Source: Lachnospiraceae bacterium | GTDB lineage: Bacteria; Bacillota; Clostridia; Lachnospirales; Lachnospiraceae | Direction of reading: 5' to 3' | NCBI GenBank assembly: GCA_021202465.1 | Contig: JAJQCZ010000004.1 | Location: 62,001 to 126,000 of the forward strand | DNA: 64,000 nucleotides | Shown: positions 21,101 to 29,016 of the stretch, one piece after another | Layout of the letters: each line of letters begins with the position of its first letter | Position numbering within the stretch: the first letter of the stretch is position 1 | Program-made: the position numbers and the translations under genes | Notes under the pieces: generated by a model | Seen by the model: the letters and a program-made list of their open reading frames with translations, nothing else | Told to the model about the DNA's origin: nothing | Databases searched by the model: none

Positions 21101-22715
21101 GGGACTGATCTCGCCGCCCCCGCATCATGATATTTACTCGATCGAGGATCTGGCACAGCTGATCTACGATCTGAAGAACGCGAACAATCAGGCGGATATC
21201 TCGGTGAAGCTGGTCTCGGAGGCCGGCGTGGGAACCATCGCCGCCGGTGTGGCCAAGGCCGGCGCAGAGGTCATCCTCATCTCCGGTGCGGTTGGCGGAA
21301 CCGGCGCAGCGCCCCGGAGCTCAATCTATAATGCGGGCCTGCCCTGGGAGGTTGGCCTGGCGGAGACACATCAGACGCTGATTCAGAATGGGCTGCGGAA
21401 TAAGGTGCGTCTGGAGACCGACGGCAAGCTGATGACGGGCCGCGATGTGGCCATCGCCTGCATGATGGGTGCTGAGGGCTTTGGCTTCGGTACCGGTCCG
21501 CTGGTGAGCATGGGCTGCGTGATGATGCGTGTCTGCAATCTGGATACCTGCCCGGTCGGCGTGACTACACAGAATCCGGAGCTGCGGAAGAATTTCAAGG
21601 GGAAACCCGAATATGTGGAGAACTTCATGAAGTTCATGGCGCAGGATCTCCGGGAAATCATGGCGAAGCTGGGCATGCACAGCATCGAGGAGCTTTGCGG
21701 CCGTTCCGAGTTCCTGAAGACCAAGAGTAACATCGGAAAGGAAAATCCCCGGGCCAATACGCTGCGTCTGGCGGCTCTGTGCTACGACGATGCGCCGCGT
21801 GATCAGCTGCATTTCAAAGAAGGAAACAGCTATGACTTCCAGCTGAATAAGACGCTGGATGCGCGGGTGCTGATTCCGAAGTTCACTGAGAGCCTGAAAA
21901 CCGGGGCAAAGAAGGAAATCTCGGTGAAGGTGGGCAATACGGACCGGACCTTCGGTACGATGCTGGGCTCTGAGGTGACCCGAAAGTTCGGCAATACGCT
22001 GGAGGATGACACGATGGTGATTCATGCCAGAGGGCACGGCGGCCAGAGCTTCGGCGCGTTCCTGCCGAAGGGCATCACGCTGGAGCTGGAGGGCGACAGC
22101 AACGACCATCTGGGCAAGGGCCTGTCCGGCGGACGTATCATTGTCTTCCCGGATCGCACCTCGAAGCTGTCTGCAGAGGATAATATCATCATCGGCAATG
22201 TGGCTCTCTACGGCGCGACCGGCGGCAAGGTCTTTGTCAACGGCGTGGCCGGTGAGCGGTTCTGCGTCCGCAATTCCGGCGCTACGGCGGTCGTCGAGGG
22301 TGTGGGCAATCATGGATGCGAATATATGACCGGCGGCGTGGCCGTCATCCTTGGCGAGGCCGGTAAGAACTTTGCGGCCGGCATGAGCGGCGGCGTTGCC
22401 TATGTCCTGGATATGAGCAACGATCTTTATCTGAACCTGAACCGGGAGCTTGTATATCTGGAGACGGTGACGGAGAGCGAGGATATTCAGCTGCTGAAGC
22501 AGCTGATCCGTGAGCATGTGGAGGCTACGGGTTCCAAGAAGGGACAGCGGATTCTGGATGATTTCATGAATTACGTTTCCCGGTTCCGCAAGATCATTCC
22601 GAAGGAATATAAGGAAATGCTGGAGCTGACGGACCGGATCATGGGACACGGTGTGGATGAAGAAGCTGCACGGATTCAGGCGTTCTATTCGAGAAGAAAG
22701 GAAAAGAGGGCATAA
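18162..22715 (+). CDS. gltB: Glutamate synthase large (alpha) subunit
   Basis: 1517 residues, full length for NADPH-GOGAT alpha. It transfers the glutamine amide nitrogen to 2-oxoglutarate, giving two glutamates. The N-terminal class II amidotransferase would be matured at Cys19 in [12 protein letters not shown], after a short propeptide. The central and FMN-binding domains follow ([36 protein letters not shown], and the 3Fe-4S cysteine region [20 protein letters not shown]), then the C-terminal GXGXG beta-helix ([14 protein letters not shown] to [10 protein letters not shown]). Start ATG 18162 has AAGGAGG upstream. gltD begins 3 bases after the stop. Confidence 0.98.
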   Translation: [1517 protein letters not shown]

Positions 22716-22718
22716 ACC

Positions 22719-24233
22719 ATGGGAAAACCGACAGGATTTATGGAATATGACAGGAAACAGGATCGCGCGTTGGCTCCCAGAGAGAGGATTAAGAACTTCG
22801 ATGAGTTCCATATCCCTCTGCCCGAGGCCGAGCGCCGGGAGCAGGCGGCCCGCTGCAAGGACTGCGGCGTACCGTTCTGCCAGGCGGGCATTATGATTGC
22901 GGGGATGGCCTCCGGCTGTCCGCTGAATAACCTGGTACCGGAGTGGAACGATTATCTGTACCGGGGCAATTATAAACAGGCGCTTCTGCGTCTGAAGAAG
23001 ACCAACAATTTCCCGGAGTTTACCTCCCGGGTGTGCCCCGCTCTGTGCGAGGAGGCCTGCACCGGCCATCTGCACGGCGATCATACGGCGGTTTCGAATA
23101 AGGAAAATGAGCGGGCGATCGTCGAGTACGGCTATGAGAAGGGCTATCTGGGACCTAATCCTCCTTCAATGCGCACCGGCAAGAAGGTTGCTGTCGTGGG
23201 TTCCGGTCCTTCCGGACTGGCGACGGCCGATCAGCTGAATCATCGCGGCCATGAGGTGACGGTCTTCGAGCGCGAGAACCGTCCGGGCGGTCTGCTGATG
23301 TATGGCATCCCCAATATGAAGCTCGAAAAGTCCGTGGTACTGCGCAAGACCGGCATCATGGAGCAGGAGGGTGTCAAATTTGTCACGGGCGCTGAGGTTG
23401 GAAAAAATCTGTCCGCTGAGCAGCTGTTGAATGAATATGATGCCGTGGTGCTTGCCTGCGGTGCGGCCAAGGCGCGGGATATCAATGTCCCCGGGCGCGA
23501 CGCGATCGGCGTGGATTTTGCGGTCAATTATCTGAAGGCGAACACGAAGCATGTGCTTGATGAGAGCGTAAAGATTCCTCCGGAGCTGAATGCGAAGGGC
23601 AAGAATGTCCTGATCATCGGCGGCGGCGATACAGGAAATGACTGCCTCGGCACGGCGATTCGCCAGGGCTGCAAGACGGCGATTCAGTTTGAGATGATGC
23701 CCTGTCCGCCCGCTGAGCGGGCCGCGAGCAACCCCTGGCCGCAGTGGCCCCGGGTTCTCAAGGTTGATTACGGTCAGGAGGAAGCCATCGCCCTCTACGG
23801 GAAAGACCCGCGGATCTATCAGACGACGGTCAAGGAGTTCTATAAGAATGAGAAAGGCAAGCTCACCGGTGTAAAGGCCGTGCAGCTGGAGTCGAAGAAG
23901 GACGAGAAGACGGGGCGTATGTATATGGCGGAGATTCCCGGCAGCGAGTACGATTACAAGTGCGAGCTGGTCCTGATCGCAGCCGGTTTCCTGGGAGCGG
24001 AGAATTTCGTGGCCGATGCCTTCGGCCTGCCGTTAGCCCCGCGGGGCAATCTGGCGACGGAGACGCCGAACAGTCACAACACCGTCAATCCCAAGGTCTT
24101 TGCGGCCGGCGACTGCCGCCGCGGTCAGTCCCTGGTGGTCTGGGCTATCCGGGAAGGGCGTGAGACGGCGCGGGCCGTGGATCTCTATCTGATGGGGTAC
24201 AGCAACCTGCCCGGATATGGGGATCCGACGTAA
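22719..24233 (+). CDS. gltD: Glutamate synthase small (beta) subunit
   Basis: 504 residues. The beta subunit oxidises NADPH and passes electrons through FAD and iron-sulfur clusters to GltB. The N-terminal cluster domain has CKDCGVPFCQ, CPLNNLVPEW, and CPALCEEACTG. An FAD Rossmann motif (VAVVGSGPSGLATADQL) and the NADPH motif (VLIIGGGDTGNDCLGTA) follow; GDCRRGQSLVVWAIREGRE ends the fold. It is coupled to gltB with a 3-base gap. Confidence 0.98.
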   Translation: MGKPTGFMEYDRKQDRALAPRERIKNFDEFHIPLPEAERREQAARCKDCGVPFCQAGIMIAGMASGCPLNNLVPEWNDYLYRGNYKQALLRLKKTNNFPEFTSRVCPALCEEACTGHLHGDHTAVSNKENERAIVEYGYEKGYLGPNPPSMRTGKKVAVVGSGPSGLATADQLNHRGHEVTVFERENRPGGLLMYGIPNMKLEKSVVLRKTGIMEQEGVKFVTGAEVGKNLSAEQLLNEYDAVVLACGAAKARDINVPGRDAIGVDFAVNYLKANTKHVLDESVKIPPELNAKGKNVLIIGGGDTGNDCLGTAIRQGCKTAIQFEMMPCPPAERAASNPWPQWPRVLKVDYGQEEAIALYGKDPRIYQTTVKEFYKNEKGKLTGVKAVQLESKKDEKTGRMYMAEIPGSEYDYKCELVLIAAGFLGAENFVADAFGLPLAPRGNLATETPNSHNTVNPKVFAAGDCRRGQSLVVWAIREGRETARAVDLYLMGYSNLPGYGDPT

Positions 24234-24259
24234 GATGGCTGCTGAATGAATCGGATCGT

Positions 24260-24304
24260 GAGAGCTGTGGAGAGAGACAGAGGTCTTTTTTCACAGCTCT
24301 CTTT
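24260..24304 (+). terminator. Probable terminator after gltBD
   Basis: A 10-bp perfect stem (GAGAGCTGTG 24260-24269; CACAGCTCTC 24292-24301) with a 22-base loop that itself contains a T6 run; only three T follow the stem, so strength is uncertain. Confidence 0.6.
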
Positions 24305-24359
24305 GTGCTCCTGCATATGTGATGAAGTTTCTGTCCAAAGAACATGCCTGGCAGAGTCG

Positions 24360-24388
24360 TTTACTTTCCGAAAAAGCTGTGTTAAAAT
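24360..24388 (+). promoter_or_regulatory. Promoter for the aldo/keto reductase gene
   Basis: TTTACT (24360-24365) and TAAAAT (24383-24388), 17-base spacer, about 120 bases before the start codon. Confidence 0.6.
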
Positions 24389-24508
24389 ATTTGAACTGGT
24401 GCGTTAGCACATACATCCGCAGCGCGTTTTTGGTGAAGATTCCTGAAAATACTGTGGATGGAAAGATCAGGGAACAAAAGAGTTGTTTCCTTAAGGAGGA
24501 TACAGGAG

Positions 24509-25666
24509 ATGGAGCAGAAGAGACTGGGATATGGATGGATGCGTCTTCCTCTGACGGATCCGGACGATCGTTCGACGGTGGATGTCGAACGTGCCAGGGG
24601 GCTGGCAGACGAGTTCCTGGCTCACGGGTTCAGCTATTTTGATACGGCCTATATTTATCACAACGGACAGAGTGAGAGGATCCTGTGCGAGTGCGTCGTG
24701 GAGCGCTACCCGAGAGAGCAATTTACCGTGGCCACCAAGATGCCGATGCTGAATCTGAAGAAGCCGGAGGATCAGGTGCAGATCTATGAAGATCAGAAGA
24801 AACAGCTGGGTGTGGACTTCTTTGACTATTATCTGGTACATAACCTGAATTCCTCCTGCTACGACCGGGCGCTGGAATTCGGGACGCTGGATTTTCTGCA
24901 GGAGAAGAAAATGATGGGCGAAATCCGTCATCTGGGGTTCAGCTTTCATGATTCGGCGGAATATCTGGACAAGATTCTCACGGAAAATCCGTATTTTGAA
25001 TTTGTTCAGCTGCAGATTAATTATCTGGACTGGGACAGCACTGGCGTGCAAAGCCGCCTCTGTTATGAGACAGCGCGTCGACATGGCAAGTGGGTGGTCG
25101 TCATGGAGCCCTGCAAGGGCGGTACCCTGGCAAAGGTTCCGCCGACAGCGGAGAAGCTGCTGCGTGAGGTTCATCCGGACTGGAGTCCGGCTTCCTGGGC
25201 CATCCGCTTTGCGGCGGGACTGCCCGATGTCCGTATGGTGCTCTCCGGCATGAGCGATGAGGAACAGCTGGCTGACAATATGAGCTTCATGGAAGATTTT
25301 GTACCGCTGACGGAGAAGGAACAGAATGTGCTGTTCCGGGTGCGTGATATCCTGCAGGAGAGTATTGTCATTCCCTGTACTGGCTGCCGTTACTGCGTGG
25401 AGGGCGACCGCTGTCCTCAGAACATCGCCATTCCGAATTATTTCTCCCTGTATAATACGGAACAGCTGGACACCAATCCTTCCTGGTCCTCTCAGGAGGA
25501 GTATTATAAGAACCTGACGAAACAGGGCTACGGGCGGGCCGGGGACTGCATCGAATGTCATCAGTGTGAGGAGATCTGTCCGCAGCATATCGACGTGACT
25601 GGCTGGCTGAAGAAGGTCTCGCAGCGTTTCGATGAGGGGATCGGCGAGTGGCGTCCCTGGCGATAA
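24509..25666 (+). CDS. Aldo/keto reductase with C-terminal 4Fe-4S domain
   Basis: Predicted cytoplasmic oxidoreductase, 385 residues from ATG 24509 (AAGGAGG ten bases upstream). The AKR barrel shows the catalytic Asp/Tyr region FDTAYIYHNGQSE, Lys in VATKMP and His in YYLVHNLN. The extra C-terminus carries CTGCRYCVEGDRCPQ and CIECHQCEEICPQ, a ferredoxin-like pattern common in clostridial AKRs of unknown substrate. A short palindromic element separates it from citXG, so it may lie at the head of the citrate locus, but a functional link is unproven. Confidence 0.9.
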   Translation: MEQKRLGYGWMRLPLTDPDDRSTVDVERARGLADEFLAHGFSYFDTAYIYHNGQSERILCECVVERYPREQFTVATKMPMLNLKKPEDQVQIYEDQKKQLGVDFFDYYLVHNLNSSCYDRALEFGTLDFLQEKKMMGEIRHLGFSFHDSAEYLDKILTENPYFEFVQLQINYLDWDSTGVQSRLCYETARRHGKWVVVMEPCKGGTLAKVPPTAEKLLREVHPDWSPASWAIRFAAGLPDVRMVLSGMSDEEQLADNMSFMEDFVPLTEKEQNVLFRVRDILQESIVIPCTGCRYCVEGDRCPQNIAIPNYFSLYNTEQLDTNPSWSSQEEYYKNLTKQGYGRAGDCIECHQCEEICPQHIDVTGWLKKVSQRFDEGIGEWRPWR

Positions 25667-25686
25667 GAAGACAGCATCATAGTATG

Positions 25687-25727
25687 GGACGCAGCGGACG
25701 AGCTGAGGCATAGCCGATGACGCGTCC
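25687..25727. repeat. Palindromic intergenic element upstream of citXG
   Basis: GGACGC (25687-25692) pairs with GCGTCC (25722-25727) around ~29 bases that include a GGCATAGCC minihairpin. It resembles in style the element at 30648-30710. It may be a dispersed palindromic repeat or an mRNA structure; the relation is a guess from two examples. Confidence 0.35.
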
Positions 25728-25760
25728 TGAATGAGGAGGACAGAGGAAGGAGCGGCTTAC

Positions 25761-27155
25761 GTGAGTGCAACAAATATATGGCTGACAGGACATGAAGTGG
25801 AACTGCCGGAGATGCTGGCCGGGCGGGAGCGCCGGGCGGCGGAGCAGGCGGCGATCCGGGCGAAATATCCGGGAACGCTGGTCTGCTTTACGCTGAATAT
25901 CGCAGGCCCTGTCAAGGTATTTCCTCTGGCGGAGGAGGTCTTTGTTCAGACTACGGACAGGATCCAGAGTGCTCTTTGGAGACATTCGATTCAGATCCTG
26001 GAAAAACGTGTGGAGACATGGTCCTGGGGCTGGGAAGCCTATCTGGCTGTGGACGGTGAAGCGGAGGCAACGAAACGGATTCTTCTGGAGCTGGAAGAGG
26101 GAGAGGCAGCCGGGCGGCTCTTTGATATCGATGTGCTTCGGCCTGATGGTACAAAGGTCTCACGGCAGGATATGGGACTGCCGCCCCGCCCCTGTCTGGT
26201 CTGCGGACAGGAGAGCGCGGCCTGCGCCCGCAGCCGTGCCCACTCTGTGGAAGAGCTGCAGGAAAAAACCGCGCAGCTTCTGATGGAGTCCCTTCGGAGA
26301 GAGCGGCTGAGTTCGGAGATGATCGGCCGCCTCTGCCGTCAGGCGATGCTTCTGGAGGTCTACACCACCCCCAAACCAGGGCTGGTGGACCGCAACAACT
26401 GCGGAGCGCACCGGGATATGGATGTGGCGCTTTTTGAAAAGAGTACCGCTGTGCTGGAGCCCTTCTTCGTGCGCTATGCCGCGCGCGGCCGGGAGCTTTA
26501 TGAGGAATCTCCGGAGGAGATCCTCCGCTGCATCCGTCCGATTGGAATCGAGGCTGAAGAGGCCATGTTTGCCGCCACAGCTGGCGTCAATACGCACAAG
26601 GGAATGATTTTCTCCCTGGGAATCCTGGCAACAGCCACCGGGTACTGTCTTGCCCGCGCCGGAAGGCAGCGGCCGACTCTCGGCGGAATTCTGGAGACGG
26701 CGGCGCTGATCGCCGCCCCGGCCTGGAAGAGGGATTTCGAACGGATGCCGGAAGAGGCGCAGCGGACGGCCGGAGAGCGTCAGTATGCCCGGTATGGCAT
26801 CGGCGGTATCCGTCAGGAGGCCGCAGAGGGTTTCCCCTCGGTGCGGAACTATTCCTGGCCCATTCTCTCTCAGGCTCTGCAGGCGGGCATTGACTATAAT
26901 CAGGCCGGTTCGCTGGCTCTGCTGAATCTGATCGCGCATGTGACAGATACCAATATGATCGCCCGCTCCTCCAGAGAGGAGGCGGCGCGGCTGTGCGGGG
27001 AGGTTCAGAAGCTGCTTGCGGCACCGGAGGGTGTGCGTGAGAGCCAGGTGCTGGCGCTGGATCAGGAATTTATCCGGCGAAACGTCAGTCCCGGCGGCTG
27101 CGCTGATCTGCTGGCGCTGACCTATTATCTCTATGAGCTGGCCTGCCTGCTGTAG
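25761..27155 (+). CDS. citXG: CitX-CitG fusion for citrate lyase prosthetic group
   Basis: Bifunctional enzyme that makes and attaches the phosphoribosyl-dephospho-CoA group of the citrate lyase carrier CitD. GTG 25761 is preferred (AGGAAGGAG upstream, 464 residues); ATG 25731 would add 10 residues. The N-terminal CitX part (~1-175) has GRLFDIDVLRPDG, VSRQDMGLPPRPCLVCG and CARSRAHS. The C-terminal CitG part (~195-464) has LEVYTTPKPGLVDRNNCGAH, then FAATAGVNTHKGMIFSLGIL and LIAHVTDTNMIAR, typical of triphosphoribosyl-dephospho-CoA synthase. Fused CitXG is known in some bacteria. The ligase citC is not in the window. Confidence 0.92.
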   Translation: MSATNIWLTGHEVELPEMLAGRERRAAEQAAIRAKYPGTLVCFTLNIAGPVKVFPLAEEVFVQTTDRIQSALWRHSIQILEKRVETWSWGWEAYLAVDGEAEATKRILLELEEGEAAGRLFDIDVLRPDGTKVSRQDMGLPPRPCLVCGQESAACARSRAHSVEELQEKTAQLLMESLRRERLSSEMIGRLCRQAMLLEVYTTPKPGLVDRNNCGAHRDMDVALFEKSTAVLEPFFVRYAARGRELYEESPEEILRCIRPIGIEAEEAMFAATAGVNTHKGMIFSLGILATATGYCLARAGRQRPTLGGILETAALIAAPAWKRDFERMPEEAQRTAGERQYARYGIGGIRQEAAEGFPSVRNYSWPILSQALQAGIDYNQAGSLALLNLIAHVTDTNMIARSSREEAARLCGEVQKLLAAPEGVRESQVLALDQEFIRRNVSPGGCADLLALTYYLYELACLL

Positions 27156-27181
27156 GCAGGTAAGAAAGGAGTGTATGTCGT

Positions 27182-27601
27182 ATGGAATACAGAAGATTTG
27201 GCCAGACGATTGTCGTCCGTATTGATAAGGGCGAAGAGATTCTTGAACAGGTGAAAGATATTTCGCAGAAAGAAAATATCCGGCTGGCGGGCGTGCAGGC
27301 GCTGGGAGCTGTCGGAGAGTTTACAGTGGGGGTATTTCGCACGCAGGAGAAAAAATACCTGGCCAACGAATTTCAGGGAGATTTTGAGATCGTTTCCCTG
27401 ACCGGGACAATCAATACGATGGACGGAGAATTCTATTGCCACCTGCATATGAGCGCCGGTAACGAGAAGGGGGAGGTGTTCGGCGGACATCTGAACCGCG
27501 CTGTTGTCAGCGCTACCTGTGAGATGCTCATTCAGGTGATCGACGGTACGGTGGATCGGAGCTTCAGCGAGGAGATCGGACTGAATTTATTTAGTTTTTA
27601 G
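27182..27601 (+). CDS. PPC/DUF296-domain protein
   Basis: 139 residues, a single PPC (plant and prokaryote conserved, DUF296) domain, often annotated as DNA-binding. Visible features are LEQVKDISQKENIRLAGVQALG, split by loops, and the His-rich metal-site pattern CHLHMSAGNEKGEVFGGHL. It lacks AT-hooks. ATG 27182 follows AAAGGAG. It sits between citXG and citD, 26 bases after the former, and precedes the citD promoter. A role as a local regulator of citrate lyase genes is possible but inferred only from position. Confidence 0.82.
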   Translation: MEYRRFGQTIVVRIDKGEEILEQVKDISQKENIRLAGVQALGAVGEFTVGVFRTQEKKYLANEFQGDFEIVSLTGTINTMDGEFYCHLHMSAGNEKGEVFGGHLNRAVVSATCEMLIQVIDGTVDRSFSEEIGLNLFSF

Positions 27602-27684
27602 CTGGCTCACCTTGCATAAGGAATTTTATACAGTGAAAAGATGAAATTATAAAGAAAATAAATGTGATAAACAACCAAAATTCA

Positions 27685-27737
27685 TTGCATTTTTTTCTCC
27701 GGGTAGCTATAATTGTTTTGGTATGGGGCAATGCCCC
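27685..27737 (+). promoter_or_regulatory. citDEF promoter and leader hairpin
   Basis: TTGCAT (27685-27690), 17-base spacer, TATAAT (27708-27713). Just after the likely start site is a hairpin GGGGC-AAT-GCCCC (27725-27737) followed by more G/C-rich sequence before the citD ribosome site. This gives citDEF its own start in addition to any read-through from citXG. Confidence 0.75.
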
Positions 27738-27798
27738 GGAGACTCGTATTTCCCCGGGACGGCGGCCCGAGCAAACAACACAATGAGGAGGATATCTC

Positions 27799-28116
27799 AT
27801 GGAAGTGAAAGGTACGGCGATGGCCGGGACATTGGAATCCAGTGACGCCCAGGTAACTGTGGAGCCCGGCACTGGAATCGAATTGTCCATCGAAAGCAGC
27901 GTGATCAACCAGTATGGGAAGGCGATTCGCAAGACTGTGCTGGAGACTCTGGAGCGTCTTGACGCGAAGAATGTCAAGGCTACGATCGTCGATAAGGGCG
28001 CCCTGGACTGCACTCTGAAGGCCAGAGTGGAGTGTGCGGTGTACCGCGCATCCGGCTACAGCGAAGATGTGATCTGCGCCGGTGAAAAATTACCGTGGGG
28101 AGGTGTCATTCAGTAA
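27799..28116 (+). CDS. citD: Citrate lyase acyl carrier protein (gamma chain)
   Basis: Small carrier subunit, 105 residues, that holds acetyl/citryl groups on its phosphoribosyl-dephospho-CoA arm. It begins with EVKGTAMAGTLESSDAQV, whose Ser (residue 14 region, in the GTLESSD motif) is the attachment site in CitD, followed by the ESSVINQYGKAIRKTV helix. ATG 27799 follows GAGGAGG. Its TAA shares a base with the citE ATG. Confidence 0.94.
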   Translation: MEVKGTAMAGTLESSDAQVTVEPGTGIELSIESSVINQYGKAIRKTVLETLERLDAKNVKATIVDKGALDCTLKARVECAVYRASGYSEDVICAGEKLPWGGVIQ

Positions 28117-29015
28117 TGAATCCGAATTTGAACAGATTAAGAAGAAGTATGATGTTCCTGAACGCGCAGAAGCCCAGCCTGATCAAGGATCCCTATATCT
28201 ATAAGCCGGATTCCATCATGCTGGATCTGGAGGACGCTGTTGCGGAGAATCAGAAGGACGCCGCCCGTTACTCCCTGTATCACGCACTGAAGGAAATCGA
28301 TTACCGCGGTGTGGAGCGCGTGGTCCGTATCAATGGTCTGGAGACCGCTCACTGGAAAGAGGATGTGCGTGTCTGCGTCGCCGGCCGCTGCGATGCGATC
28401 CGTATCTCCAAGACCGAGAGTGCTGCCGACGTGCTGGCAGTGCAGGCCGAGATGGAGAAGGCCGAGGAAGAGTTCGGCGTGGAGAAGGGAAGCATTCTCC
28501 TGATGGCCGCGCTGGAGTCCACCAAGGGCATCCTCAATGCGTATGAGATCTGCACGGCATCCCCGCTGCTGTTCGGCTGCGCACTGTCCGGAGGCGACTA
28601 TACCAAGGACCTGCAGACGAAGATCACCGGAACCGGCGTAGAGCTGGCCGGAGCCAGACAGACCATGATCATCGCAGCGCGGGCGGCCGGAAAGCAGTGC
28701 TTCGATACTGTTTTCACCAACCTGGACGACATGGAGGGCTTCCGCAAGGAGGTCGAGATGATCAAGATGATGGGCTACGACGGCAAATCCATTGTCAACC
28801 CCAGACAGATTGCGATCACCCACGAGATCTTCACCCCTTCGGAGAAGGAGATCATCTTCGCGGAGAAGGTTGTGAAGGAAGTCGACGACAAGAAAGCGAA
28901 AGGCATTGGCGTGTTTACTGTAGATGGAAAGATGATCGACATCGCGTTCTATCCCGGCGCGAAGAGAACCATCGAGATGGCCAAGGCTGCTGGCGTATAT
29001 GAGGGGGACTTATAA
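28116..29015 (+). CDS. citE: Citrate lyase beta chain (citryl-ACP lyase)
   Basis: Cleaves citryl-ACP to oxaloacetate and acetyl-ACP. 299 residues from ATG 28116, which overlaps the citD stop (TAATG) with GGGGAGG upstream. HpcH/HpaI-type TIM barrel motifs: RRSMMFLNAQKPSLI, DSIMLDLEDAVAENQKDAAR with the conserved acidic residues, VVRINGL, LLMAALESTKGILNAYEI and GYDGKSIVNPRQI. The citF start lies one base after its stop. Confidence 0.96.
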   Translation: MNPNLNRLRRSMMFLNAQKPSLIKDPYIYKPDSIMLDLEDAVAENQKDAARYSLYHALKEIDYRGVERVVRINGLETAHWKEDVRVCVAGRCDAIRISKTESAADVLAVQAEMEKAEEEFGVEKGSILLMAALESTKGILNAYEICTASPLLFGCALSGGDYTKDLQTKITGTGVELAGARQTMIIAARAAGKQCFDTVFTNLDDMEGFRKEVEMIKMMGYDGKSIVNPRQIAITHEIFTPSEKEIIFAEKVVKEVDDKKAKGIGVFTVDGKMIDIAFYPGAKRTIEMAKAAGVYEGDL

Positions 29016-29016
29016 G

